This document shows positions 41,187 to 51,286 of a DNA stretch of 64,000 nt, in pieces; position 1 is the first letter of the stretch, and every line of letters starts with the position of its first letter. Both the position numbers and the translations under genes were made by a program. The notes under the pieces were generated by a model. It worked only from the letters and a program-made list of their open reading frames with translations. It did not search any database and was not told where the DNA came from. Origin of the DNA: Melieria omissa (lineage: Eukaryota > Arthropoda > Insecta > Diptera > Ulidiidae); NCBI GenBank assembly GCA_963971225.1, contig OZ020270.1, positions 76,214,432 to 76,278,431 on the forward strand, in the 5' to 3' direction.

Positions 41187-44100
41187 TTCGGTCATCCTGA
41201 TAATGGAGAACCCCTGATCTCCCGAATTTTCTGCATCTACCTCGTTATCTGAGACCTGACAGCCCTTGAACCATGGCTTCAAGTTCCCAATCGCCCATAC
41301 TCCACTGTATGGTAAACGCGTTTGTTGAAAACCTTCCACGTCCTGTAATAAATATCTATCATTTCGCAGCACTTTAGCAACGCGGTATGGTCCTCGGAAT
41401 TTAGGTATGAGTTTCTTGGACACGCCCGTTGATGAATTGAAATTTTTAACCATCACATAGTCTCCCTCATCAAATTCATGTGCAACCTGGCGCTTTTTAT
41501 CAACATATCTTTTGTTATATTCTTGCAGCTTTTCCTGTTTTTCCGCTGCTTTGTTGCGTACGTCTGCAAGATTCACTCTTAATGTGTTATCGCTCGATTC
41601 TTCTAAAGCTTCTTTTAACATATCCACAATCTGCCCTCTTTGAGGCACACCGAAAAGTACTACACTAGGATGTTCGTTGATTGTTCTGTGGATAGAGTTG
41701 TTAAGTGCGTGTTCTACGTTTTCTAAAACCGAATCCCAATGCAATCCCTTTTCTGGCTCCACTAGTTTCGAAATCATCGGTCCTAGACTCCTGTTCACTC
41801 TTTCTACTTGTCCGTTTGCCTGTGGAGAGCCTGTAGCAATTTGTATATGCCTTATATCGTTTGCGTCCATAAATCCTTTAAATTCATTAGAAGTGAAACA
41901 ACTGCCACTATCAGAAATTATGCACTTCGGCCTGCTATACGATCTGAAGTAATCTTTCAGAGCACTCACCGCCTCACTAGTCTTTGTTGTTTTCGTTGCA
42001 TACAGTCTAACAAACTTCGTGAATGCATCTATTATTACTAAAATGTGTTTCTTCGCTCTAGAGTTATCAACCGGTCCATAATGGTCGATGTGTATTACAT
42101 CAAAAGGAATATTCCCTTTGGGAATATTATGTAAGAATCCTTCCTCACGTCCACTTTTGGCAGAGTACGCTATGCACTTTAAGCAATTCTCTACATGCCT
42201 TCCGACTTTCTTTCTAATCTCCGGAAACCAGTAACTCTTCGAAACTAATTCTACCACCTTATCAATTCCCACATGGCCCATCTCATCATGATATTTGTAA
42301 ATAACATGACTTTCCATTGCGTCCGGAACATAAAACAAAAGTGTGTTCTCATCTTTTTTTCTATAAATTACCCCATTTCTCATCTCATACAAACTATCTT
42401 CCGCTTTCTGCAATTTCTCTCGCAATACTTTTAACTTGTTATCTCTCCCTTGACATATAATTAAATTTTCCTCAAATGTATTTGTATCCAAAACAAGCAT
42501 ATTCGTACACCTACTCAACGCATCTACGTGTTGCATCCGTGCTCCAGCACGATGCTCAAGGACATAATCGTAGTTTTGCAATTCGAGTGCCCATCTTGCT
42601 ATTGTTGGGTTAAGCTCTTTTTTATTTAGAGTCATCGTCAAAGAATTACAATCGGTCACAATCTTAAATCTTTTCCCTTGTAAATAGACACGAAAACGTT
42701 GGAGAGCATTTATTATAGCTAATGTTTCCAATTCAAAACTGTGGTACCTTGATTCTGTCTCCGTTGTCCTTTTTGAAAAATAAAATACGGGATGTAGTTT
42801 CCCATCTACTTTCTTTTGTAGGAGAATAGCACCAAAACCAATGGAACTTGCGTCGCAATGCAATTCCGTTTCGTCATTAGGGTCATACAATGCAAGAACT
42901 GGTGATTCTAACAATTTTTGTTTCAAAACTTCAAACGATTCTAATTCTTTCGAGCCAAATTCAAATTTTCTGTCCTTCTTCGTAAGGTCATATAGGGGTT
43001 TAGCTGTTAGCGAAAAATCCTTAACAAATCGACGAAAATATGAGCAGAGACCTAAAAAACTTTGCACGGAATGCACATTCTGCGGTATTGGAAAATTTTT
43101 AATTGCCTGAAGTCCCTTTTCATCCGCTTTAATTCCTTCACCATTTATTGTATACCCCAGATACTTCACATCCGTTTGGAAAAAATCACATTTGTCCAAC
43201 CTTAGTTCTAATTTGTTATTTACCAACCTTTGAAAAACTTCACACAAAACCTCAAAGTGTTCCTCAACACTCTCCGTCGCTATCATTATATCGTCTAAGT
43301 AGACAATTAACTTATCTTCCCTCACCATATCTGCAAAAATTTTGTTCATGAAGCTTTGAAAAACTGAAGGAGCGTTTTTCAAACCGAATGGCATCCTCAA
43401 AAATTCAAACTGCCCTAAAGGTGTCGTAAACGAAGTGTATTTAACTGAATCGGGATGCATGTGCACGTGAAAAAATCCATTTTTCAAATCCAATTTCGAA
43501 AAAAATCTCTTGTTTACTAGCCTGTCTAGCAAATCATCTATGAGCGGAATTGGATAATTATCCCTAGCGGTCATTTTGTTGAGTGTGCGGTAGTCAACAC
43601 ACATTCGCAACTCTCCTGTTTTCTTCTTAACCAACACTATTGGTGACACAAATTCGGATTCGCTCGCTCGAATGTACCCCTTGGCCAAATATTCGTCTAA
43701 CAATTTTTGCAACTCAGTTTTTTCTGTGTATGATAACCTTCGCGGGGAACAGTGGAACGGTTTCGCGTTTTCAACATTCAATTTCATTTCGAATTTCACC
43801 TCAGGTTCACAGGGGCGTTGAGGCCTCAAATAGCGTTCTTCAAACAATTGCCTAAAATTTTCTTTAATTTTTAAATTTAGACTGTCACCAACGTTTACAT
43901 TTTGCTCAGTGTCAACAATACAATTTATTGTTAACAAAAAATCCGTAAACACCTCACAACCACCCCTGGCATTTTTACAGTCATCGGTAAAATTATTACA
44001 ACAATTTTTCGTACTTTCGCTATAGTTTTCCAAAGATTTACAATCGTTTTCATAACTTTCGCTATCGTTTGTTTTCAAAAGATTTGTTCCTTTTTCAACA

Positions 44101-44363
44101 TTACTCAAAATATGGTCATCATCTCTTTTATCTGTCTTCTGTACTATCGTTTTATTCTCACTCATTTTAACCACTCTGTCTTTCTTTGCTTCTTTTTCAC
44201 CGATATCAACTTTACACTCATTTTCATTACTATTATTTTTGGAACTATCAATTTTTTCTTTATAAACTTGTGACTCGTTTTCCTTATGATACATTTTTTC
44301 ATTGCCACTTGATACACTTTTACTTTTCATAGCTTCTATATCATTTTTGAAAATCAATATCAA
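41157..44363 (-). CDS. pol: G1 pol, spacer-RT-RNase H-integrase, copy H (1068 aa)
   Basis: Continuous frame over spacer, RT (YLDD), RNase H and integrase with all visible catalytic residues. The C-terminus differs from the usual one because of the 1-nt loss near 41205: it reads ...FSIIRMTECSSVGYDQM and stops 30 nt further into the LTR. The integrase core reads ISDSG. It is separated from protease by the 4 bp loss. Confidence 0.89.
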   Translation of the reverse strand: MILIFKNDIEAMKSKSVSSGNEKMYHKENESQVYKEKIDSSKNNSNENECKVDIGEKEAKKDRVVKMSENKTIVQKTDKRDDDHILSNVEKGTNLLKTNDSESYENDCKSLENYSESTKNCCNNFTDDCKNARGGCEVFTDFLLTINCIVDTEQNVNVGDSLNLKIKENFRQLFEERYLRPQRPCEPEVKFEMKLNVENAKPFHCSPRRLSYTEKTELQKLLDEYLAKGYIRASESEFVSPIVLVKKKTGELRMCVDYRTLNKMTARDNYPIPLIDDLLDRLVNKRFFSKLDLKNGFFHVHMHPDSVKYTSFTTPLGQFEFLRMPFGLKNAPSVFQSFMNKIFADMVREDKLIVYLDDIMIATESVEEHFEVLCEVFQRLVNNKLELRLDKCDFFQTDVKYLGYTINGEGIKADEKGLQAIKNFPIPQNVHSVQSFLGLCSYFRRFVKDFSLTAKPLYDLTKKDRKFEFGSKELESFEVLKQKLLESPVLALYDPNDETELHCDASSIGFGAILLQKKVDGKLHPVFYFSKRTTETESRYHSFELETLAIINALQRFRVYLQGKRFKIVTDCNSLTMTLNKKELNPTIARWALELQNYDYVLEHRAGARMQHVDALSRCTNMLVLDTNTFEENLIICQGRDNKLKVLREKLQKAEDSLYEMRNGVIYRKKDENTLLFYVPDAMESHVIYKYHDEMGHVGIDKVVELVSKSYWFPEIRKKVGRHVENCLKCIAYSAKSGREEGFLHNIPKGNIPFDVIHIDHYGPVDNSRAKKHILVIIDAFTKFVRLYATKTTKTSEAVSALKDYFRSYSRPKCIISDSGSCFTSNEFKGFMDANDIRHIQIATGSPQANGQVERVNRSLGPMISKLVEPEKGLHWDSVLENVEHALNNSIHRTINEHPSVVLFGVPQRGQIVDMLKEALEESSDNTLRVNLADVRNKAAEKQEKLQEYNKRYVDKKRQVAHEFDEGDYVMVKNFNSSTGVSKKLIPKFRGPYRVAKVLRNDRYLLQDVEGFQQTRLPYSGVWAIGNLKPWFKGCQVSDNEVDAENSGDQGFSIIRMTECSSVGYDQM

Positions 44364-45030
44364 CTTGCTGTAAAGAAATCTCTTCCGAGAACCACGTCAT
44401 ACCCCATAGACTCATCGGCCACCACGAGCAAATTAATGTCAATTTTCTTTTTCCCAAAATTAACCGTACACGAAATTTGCCCAAAAATCTTTAGTTTACT
44501 TTTATTTAAACCGAAATAAGAAATAGAACAAAAATCACGAATTTCAATTTCACTTGACAACAGCGACCTCTTGATAAAACTGATTGGGCTTCCAGGGTCT
44601 AGGAGGCATTCTACAAGTAAATCGACATTGTTATAAGGACTTACAGACAACCTTAAGTTTCTTACGTAAACACTTTCGTCAACCGCATGGACCATCATCT
44701 TTCTTCCTGGACAGGCAGCCACCTGGTGCTCCTTACTGCCACAGCCGTAGCAAGCGCCCATCTCACGCTTTGGCTTTTTGCACGCCGCAGCCATATGCCC
44801 GATCGAATTGCAGTTGTAGCATCTCATGGTTGCTGTTTTTCTGGTCTTCTGGTGTTCTGCTGCTGCCCCATTTCACGCTGTGGAAGCTGCACCCGCGAAA
44901 ACGCTTTAAGCAGCTGCACCTTGTTGTTGTAGCATTGGATGTAGGCTTGGGCGCGTAAGCCGCTACCCGGGAATACCCGATCCCTCGATGATGTATTCGA
45001 GCAGCTCGTCTTCCTCGATTTGAATTGCAC
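44360..45030 (-). pseudogene. pol: G1 ORF2 N-terminus (zinc knuckles and protease), copy H, broken
   Basis: 44824-45030 is ended by the 1-nt loss before knuckle 1. 44360-44827 holds both knuckles and the DPG protease, ending after DVVLGRDFFTAS. Same pair of lesions as C, E and G. Confidence 0.88.
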
Positions 45031-45658
45031 TCGCTAGGACAACTTTATCCCCATAATACTGGGAAAAGCTTTCACCCTGCCGCCATTTCCTGGTCTGGAA
45101 TTTTCTTCGTAATGTGATTTTGTTGTGTTCACCACCAAAGAACTGCTGCATATCGTCGACTAGTGCATCGATATTTTCGGTGGCGTAGCAAGGCTTTGAG
45201 TATAGCCACGACTGCGCCTTTCCAGTTAGTTTGCAAATGAATAGTGCGCGCAGCATCCCCTCGTTGTCGCAGTATGAGGAACCGATGCTCCTCAATTGTT
45301 GTACCCACACGTCACAGTTTGCGGTACCGTCGTACTCTGGCACCAGATTTTTCAAAATCTCGAACGGGATGCGCTGCTGCGACGGACTACTTGATGCCTG
45401 TGTAACAGTGGTGCAACAGCCTGATGCCAACGTTGCGTCTTGCCGATGCAGAGCTCCCAACTCGTTCTGCACGCCCTCACACTCTTCGCCATCCGATATA
45501 GCAATTGCTGCTGGACATTCTCCACGCACTTCAGGCGGCACTTCGCTTAGCCGCACTGCTAACGCATTTTTTGAGCCACTGGTCGAAAGTTTAAGTTTTC
45601 TGAGCCACTCGCGAAGCTTCGTCGCTGTGTACTCGTTTGCACTGATCGGATTTTCCAT
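44963..45658 (-). CDS. gag: G1 gag, copy H, intact (231 aa)
   Basis: Complete Gag, start ATG at 45658. It carries Lys in TATKLRE and Glu in VQNELGALH, the variant of A, I and K, so gag of H belongs with the right-hand subfamily while its pol belongs with F and G. Confidence 0.87.
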   Translation of the reverse strand: MENPISANEYTATKLREWLRKLKLSTSGSKNALAVRLSEVPPEVRGECPAAIAISDGEECEGVQNELGALHRQDATLASGCCTTVTQASSSPSQQRIPFEILKNLVPEYDGTANCDVWVQQLRSIGSSYCDNEGMLRALFICKLTGKAQSWLYSKPCYATENIDALVDDMQQFFGGEHNKITLRRKFQTRKWRQGESFSQYYGDKVVLASAIQIEEDELLEYIIEGSGIPG

Positions 45659-45720
45659 TGTTCTTTTGCTTTTATGTATAAAAAAAATTTGGGGTATGCG
45701 GCCGATCCCACTTCTGAAGT

Positions 45721-46151
45721 TGTAGCAGTTGTTGAAAATCAATAAACACAGCACCCGAAATCAATCACGTCAAACACGTCCGTCTTCTCCGACACTCACT
45801 TTTATTCTGCATAATCGATTTGAAACACAAAAGCTTATGGCCATACAAAATGATGCTTACATTTACATACATATACATACATATGGTGTGACGCCGAAAA
45901 TGACACATATCACGTGACAAACGGTGGTGGTTTACATTTGATCGTGCTACACATTGCTACGCTTACATGCTAATATACACACATTTGGAACATAGGTAAA
46001 TAGAAACAGGACATATATTACAAACATACATTGATATCGATTCTAAGAAATAGATCGCGTGACTTTCATATTCTAAGGAATTATTGAATGCTTGACGCCA
46101 TGAGCGTCATATCATACAGTGCTACATTTGGTCATATCCTACACTGCTACA
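45721..46151 (-). repeat. G1 LTR8, 431 bp, shared by copies H and I
   Basis: Full LTR. Small private differences: ATGACACAT in place of ATGGCACAT near 45900 and AACAGG in place of AACGGG near 46005. Confidence 0.93.
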
Positions 46152-49032
46152 TTCGGTCATCCTGATAATGGGAGAACCCCTGATCTCCCGAATTTTCTGC
46201 ATCTACCTCGTTATCTGAGACCTGACAGCCCTTGAACCATGGCTTCAAGTTCCCAATCGCCCATACTCCACTGTATGGTAAACGCGTTTGTTGAAAACCT
46301 TCCACGTCCTGTAATAAATATCTATCATTTCGCAGCACTTTAGCAACGCGGTATGGTCCTCGGAATTTAGGTATGAGTTTCTTGGACACGCCCGTTGATG
46401 AATTGAAATTTTTAACCATCACATAGTCTCCCTCATCAAATTCATGTGCAACCTGGCGCTTTTTATCAACATATCTTTTGTTATATTCTTGCAGCTTTTC
46501 CTGTTTTTCCGCTGCTTTGTTGCGTACGTCTGCAAGATTCACTCTTAATGTGTTATCGCTCGATTCTTCTAAAGCTTCTTTTAACATATCCACAATCTGC
46601 CCTCTTTGAGGCACACCGAAAAGTACTACACTAGGATGTTCGTTGATTGTTCTGTGGATAGAGTTGTTAAGTGCGTGTTCTACGTTTTCTAAAACCGAAT
46701 CCCAATGCAATCCCTTTTCTGGCTCCACTAGTTTCGAAATCATCGGTCCTAGACTCCTGTTCACTCTTTCTACTTGTCCGTTTGCCTGTGGAGAGCCTGT
46801 AGCTATTTTTATATGCCTTATATCGTTTGCGTCCATAAATCCTTTAAATTCATTAGAAGTGAAACAACTGCCCCTATCAGAAATTATGCACTTCGGCCTG
46901 CTATACGATCTGAAGTAATCTTTCAGAGCACTCACCGCCTCACTAGTCTTTGTTGTTTTCGTTGCATACAGTCTAACAAACTTCGTGAATGCATCTATTA
47001 TTACTAAAATGTGTTTCTTCGCTCTAGAGTTATCAACCGGTCCATAATGGTCGATGTGTATTACATCAAAAGGAATATTCCCTTTGGGAATATTATGTAA
47101 GAATCCTTCCTCACGTCCACTTTTGGCAGAGTACGCTATGCACTTTAAGCAATTCTCTACATGCCTTCCGACTTTCTTTCTAATCTCCGGAAACCAGTAA
47201 CTCTTCGAAACTAATTCTACCACCTTATCAATTCCCACATGGCCCATCTCATCATGATATTTGTAAATAACATGACTTTCCATTGCGTCCGGAACATAAA
47301 ACAAAAGTGTGTTCTCATCTTTTTTTCTATAAATTACCCCATTTCTCATCTCATACAAACTATCTTCCGCTTTCTGCAATTTCTCTCGCAATACTTTTAA
47401 CTTGTTATCTCTCCCTTGACATATAATTAAATTTTCCTCAAATGTATTTGTATCCAAAACAAGAATATTCGTACACCTACTCAACGCATCTACGTGTTGC
47501 ATCCGTGCTCCAGCACGATGCTCAAGGACATAATCGTAGTTTTGCAATTCGAGTGCCCATCTTGCTATTGTTGGGTTAAGCTCTTTTTTATTTAGAGTCA
47601 TCGTCAAAGAATTACAATCGGTCACAATCTTAAATCTTTTCCCTTGTAAATAGACACGAAAACGTTGGAGAGCATTTATTATAGCTAATGTTTCCAATTC
47701 AAAACTGTGGTACCTTGATTCTGTCTCCGTTGTCCTTTTTGAAAAATAAAATACGGGATGTAGTTTCCCATCTACTTTCTTTTGTAGGAGAATAGCACCA
47801 AAACCAATGGAACTTGCGTCGCAATGCAATTCCGTTTCGTCATTAGGGTCATACAATGCAAGAACTGGTGATTCTAACAATTTTTGTTTCAAAACTTCAA
47901 ACGATTCTAATTCTTTCGAGCCAAATTCAAATTTTCTGTCCTTCTTCGTAAGGTCATATAGGGGTTTAGCTGTTAGCGAAAAATCCTTAACAAATCGACG
48001 AAAATATGAGCAGAGACCTAAAAAACTTTGCACGGAATGCACATTCTGCGGTATTGGAAAATTTTTAATTGCCTGAAGTCCCTTTTCATCCGCTTTAATT
48101 CCTTCACCATTTATTGTATACCCCAGATACTTCACATCCGTTTGGAAAAAATCACATTTGTCCAACCTTAGTTCTAATTTGTTATTTACCAACCTTTGAA
48201 AAACTTCACACAAAACCTCAAAGTGTTCCTCAACACTCTCCGTCGCTATCATTATATCGTCTAAGTAGACAATTAACTTATCTTCCCTCACCATATCTGC
48301 AAAAATTTTGTTCATGAACCTTTGAAAAACTGAAGGAGCGTTTTTCAAACCGAATGGCATCCTCAAAAATTCAAACTGCCCTAAAGGTGTCGTAAACGAA
48401 GTGTATTTAACTGAATCGGGATGCATGTGCACGTGAAAAAATCCATTTTTCAAATCCAATTTCGAAAAAAATCTCTTGTTTACTAGCCTGTCTAGCAAAT
48501 CATCTATGAGCGGAATTGGATAATTATCCCTAGCGGTCATTTTGTTGAGTGTGCGGTAGTCAACACACATTCGCAACTCTCCTGTTTTCTTCTTAACCAA
48601 CACTATTGGTGACACAAATTCGGATTCGCTCGCTCGAATGTACCCCTTGGTCAAATATTCGTCTAACAATTTTTGCAACTCAGTTTTTTCTGTGTATGAT
48701 AACCCTCGCGGGGAACAGTGGAACGGTTTCGCGTTTTCAACATTCAATTTCATTTCGAATTTCACCTCAGGTTCACAGGGGCGTTGAGGCCTCAAATAGC
48801 GTTCTTTAAACAATTGCCTAAAATCTTCTTTTATTTTAAAATTTAGACTGTCACCAACGTTTACATTTTGCTCAGTGTCAACAATACAATTTATTGTTAA
48901 CAAAAAATCCGTAAACACCTCACAACCACCCCTGGCATTTTTACAGCCATTACAACAATTTTTCGTACTTTCGCTATAGTTTTCCAAAGATTTACAATCG
49001 TTTTCATAACTTTCGCTATCGTTTGTTTTCAA
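46147..49032 (-). CDS. pol: G1 pol, late spacer-RT-RNase H-integrase, copy I (961 aa)
   Basis: Open from the spacer Met at 49032 to the stop in LTR8. RT, RNase H and integrase motifs are all present (YLDD, CDAS, HHCC, D,D(35)E). It is cut off from the protease part by a 1-nt loss near 49036-49041. It contains the 15 bp in-frame deletion in the Cys-rich end of the spacer (CCNGCKNARGG) and small private changes such as KEDFRQLFKE. Confidence 0.89.
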   Translation of the reverse strand: MKTNDSESYENDCKSLENYSESTKNCCNGCKNARGGCEVFTDFLLTINCIVDTEQNVNVGDSLNFKIKEDFRQLFKERYLRPQRPCEPEVKFEMKLNVENAKPFHCSPRGLSYTEKTELQKLLDEYLTKGYIRASESEFVSPIVLVKKKTGELRMCVDYRTLNKMTARDNYPIPLIDDLLDRLVNKRFFSKLDLKNGFFHVHMHPDSVKYTSFTTPLGQFEFLRMPFGLKNAPSVFQRFMNKIFADMVREDKLIVYLDDIMIATESVEEHFEVLCEVFQRLVNNKLELRLDKCDFFQTDVKYLGYTINGEGIKADEKGLQAIKNFPIPQNVHSVQSFLGLCSYFRRFVKDFSLTAKPLYDLTKKDRKFEFGSKELESFEVLKQKLLESPVLALYDPNDETELHCDASSIGFGAILLQKKVDGKLHPVFYFSKRTTETESRYHSFELETLAIINALQRFRVYLQGKRFKIVTDCNSLTMTLNKKELNPTIARWALELQNYDYVLEHRAGARMQHVDALSRCTNILVLDTNTFEENLIICQGRDNKLKVLREKLQKAEDSLYEMRNGVIYRKKDENTLLFYVPDAMESHVIYKYHDEMGHVGIDKVVELVSKSYWFPEIRKKVGRHVENCLKCIAYSAKSGREEGFLHNIPKGNIPFDVIHIDHYGPVDNSRAKKHILVIIDAFTKFVRLYATKTTKTSEAVSALKDYFRSYSRPKCIISDRGSCFTSNEFKGFMDANDIRHIKIATGSPQANGQVERVNRSLGPMISKLVEPEKGLHWDSVLENVEHALNNSIHRTINEHPSVVLFGVPQRGQIVDMLKEALEESSDNTLRVNLADVRNKAAEKQEKLQEYNKRYVDKKRQVAHEFDEGDYVMVKNFNSSTGVSKKLIPKFRGPYRVAKVLRNDRYLLQDVEGFQQTRLPYSGVWAIGNLKPWFKGCQVSDNEVDAENSGDQGFSHYQDDRM

Positions 49033-49952
49033 AAGATTTTTCCTTTTTCAACATTACTCAAAATATGGTCATCATCTCTTTTATCTGTCTTCTGTACTAT
49101 CGTTTTATTCTCACTCATTTTAACCACTCTGTCTTTCTTTGCTTCTTTTTCACCGATATCAACTTTACACTCATTTTCATTACTATTATTTTTGGAACTA
49201 TCAATTTTTTCTTTATAAACTTGTGACTCGTTTTCCTTATGATACATTTTTTCATTGCCAAAAAAAAAAATCAATATCAACTTACTTGCTGTAAAGAAAT
49301 CTCTTCCGAGAACCACGTCATACCCCATAGACTCATCGGCCACCACGAGCAAATTAATGTCAATTTTCTTTTTCCCAAAATTAACCGTACACGAAATTTG
49401 CCCAAAAATCTTTAGTTTACTTTTATTTAAACCGAAATAAGAAATAGAACAAAAATCACGAATTTCAATTTCACTTGACAACAGCGACCTCTTGATAAAA
49501 CTGATTGGGCTTCCAGGCTCTAGGAGGCATTCTACAAGTAAATCGACATTGTTATAAGGACTTACAGACAATCTTAAGTTTCTTACGTAAACACTTTCGT
49601 CAACCGCATGGACCATCATCTTTCTTCCTGGACAGGCAGCCACCTGGTGCTCCTTACTGCCACAGCCGTAGCAAGCGCCCATCTCACGCTTTGGCTTTTT
49701 GCACGCCGCAGCCATATGCCCGATCGAATTGCATCTCTAGCATCTCATGGTTGCTGTTTCTTCTGGTCTTCTGGTGTTCTGCTGCTGCCCCATTTCACGC
49801 TGTGGAAGCTGCACCCGCGAAAACGCTTTAAGCAGCTGCACCTTGTTGTTGTAGCATTGGATGTAGGCTTGGGCGCGTAAGCCGCTACCCGGGAATACCC
49901 GATCCCTCGATGATGTATTCGAGCAGCTCGTCTTCCTCGATTTGAATTGCAC
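49029..49952 (-). pseudogene. pol: G1 ORF2 N-terminus, copy I, broken
   Basis: 49737-49952 ends at TAG in zinc knuckle 1, the same codon change as in copy A. 49029-49715 covers knuckle 2, protease (here LLEPGS, so the catalytic Asp of the DPG loop is replaced by Glu) and the spacer. Protease reads on into the spacer because the 4 bp stretch is present; near 49260 a run of 11 A replaces 42 bp. The frame ends at the 1-nt loss near 49038. Confidence 0.87.
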
Positions 49953-50580
49953 TCGCTAGGACAACTTTATCCCCATAATACTGGGAAAAGCTTTCACCCT
50001 GCCGCCATTTCCTGGTCTGGAATTTTCTTCGTAATGTGATTTTGTTGTGTTCACCACCAAAGAACTGCTGCATATCGTCGACTAGTGCATCGATATTTTC
50101 GGTGGCGTAGCAAGGCTTTGAGTATAGCCACGACTGCGCCTTTCCAGTTAGTTTGCAAATGAATAGTGCGCGCAGCATCCCCTCGTTGTCGCAGTATGAG
50201 GAACCGATGCTCCTCAATTGTTGTACCCACACGTCACAGTTTGCGGTACCGTCGTACTCTGGCACCAGATTTTTCAAAATCTCGAACGGGATGCGCTGCT
50301 GCGACGGACTGCTTGATGCCTGTGTAACAGTGGTGCAACAGCCTGATGCCAACGTTGTGTCTTGCCGATGCAGAGCTCCCAACTCGTTCTGCACGCCCTC
50401 ACACTCTTCGCCATCCGATATAGCAATTGCTGCTGGACATTCTCCACGCACTTCAGGCGGCACTTCGCTTAGCCGCACTGCTAACGCATTTTTTGAGCCA
50501 CTGGTCGAAAGTTTAAGTTTTCTGAGCCACTCGCGAAGCTTCGTCGCTGTGTACTAGTTTGCACTGATCGGATTTTCCAT
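49885..50580 (-). pseudogene. gag: G1 gag, copy I, nonsense at codon 9
   Basis: The start ATG at 50580 is followed after eight codons by TAG (50555-50557 on the plus strand), where other copies have a Glu codon. The rest of the frame (to 49885) is open and encodes the normal capsid-like region. Confidence 0.9.
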
Positions 50581-50642
50581 TGTTCTTTTGCTTTTATGTA
50601 TAAAAAAAATTTGGGGTATGCGGCCGATCCCACTTCTGAAGT

Positions 50643-50796
50643 TGTAGCAGTTGTTGAAAATCAATAAACACAGCACCCGAAATCAATCACGTCAAACACG
50701 TCCGTCTTCTCCGACACTCACTTTTATTCTGCATAATCGATTTGAAACACAAAAGCTTATGGCCATACAAAATGATGCTTACATTTACATACATAT
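50643..50796 (-). repeat. G1 LTR9 fragment, cut by G2 insertion
   Basis: First 154 bp (plus orientation) of the LTR, ending in the ACATAC microsatellite where G2 begins. The remaining 277 bp are absent on the other side of G2, so no target duplication can be read. Confidence 0.92.
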
Positions 50797-51218
50797 TGAT
50801 ACGATGAGAGATTCTGTGCCGCACTGTACAGGAATGCCTTTCTCCGCACGAATGTTTTCCAAGCATACTTTTAGGCATGCACTGTGAAGTACAGCAAAAC
50901 TGTTATAAATTCGCTTGGTATAGTCCGATATGGCAAGGATGGTTCTCGAAATGGGCTGTGCGAGAATGGTTGAGCGCTTTCCAATTAGAAGTTGCAAGAA
51001 ACTTCGGCGCGATAAGGAAAGTGGTATAAAAGCAGCAGTGGCAGCGCAAGGAGTCGAGTCTGTGTTAAGCAAGCAAAGTGGTAACAAGTGTAGATACAAG
51101 CGAAGCGTAAATCTGCGAAATAAAGTTATTGTTGATCTTTGCTGAGTAATTAAAGTTGTTTTATTTTCAAATACAATCAAAACGAACCGTCGATAACGAA
51201 CTGGGGAATTTCGTAACA
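50797..51218 (+). repeat. G2 5' LTR (422 bp)
   Basis: Begins TGATACGA and ends TCGTAACA, imperfect inverted ends with the usual TG...CA. It contains TATAAAA at 51025-51031 and AATAAA at 51119-51124, and is followed by a tRNA-Leu-type PBS. The left boundary is fixed by loss of match to the G1 LTR after 50796. Confidence 0.85.
51025..51031 (+). promoter_or_regulatory. G2 LTR TATA box
   Basis: TATAAAA about 95 bp upstream of the AATAAA signal, placed as expected for a U3 promoter. Transcription would start roughly 25-30 bp downstream. Confidence 0.6.
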
Positions 51219-51220
51219 TT

Positions 51221-51238
51221 TGGTGTCAGAAAGTCAGG
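51221..51238 (+). other. G2 primer-binding site (tRNA-Leu type)
   Basis: TGGTGTCAGAA, two bases after the LTR end, matches the start of the PBS that pairs with the tRNA-Leu 3' end. The later bases diverge (AGTCAGG). Confidence 0.65.
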
Positions 51239-51286
51239 ATTGTATTACTGAAGATAAAAAATAAATAAAATTATAAAAACGCAGAC

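Larger units (their letters stand above)
41187..45720 (-). mobile_element. G1 internal region, copy H (no nested insertions)
   Basis: 4534 bp. It shares with F and G the missing G near the pol end, the VFQSF residue and the Thr-Asn-Leu-Leu spacer variant, but has empty sites for the Harbinger-like element (near 43298) and the MITE (near 43627). It is therefore the best proxy for the pre-insertion state of F and G. Confidence 0.92.
46152..50642 (-). mobile_element. G1 internal region, copy I
   Basis: 4491 bp. It keeps the 4 bp after protease and shares a 15 bp in-frame spacer deletion with K. A 42 bp stretch near 49260 is replaced by extra A residues, in frame overall. Lesions are a stop in gag codon 9, a stop in zinc knuckle 1 (as in A) and a 1-nt loss in the spacer. 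Confidence 0.92.

Noticed and set aside
50785..51219. Antisense 144-codon frame across the G2 LTR
   Set aside because: It overlaps the LTR promoter region on the opposite strand and has no domain.
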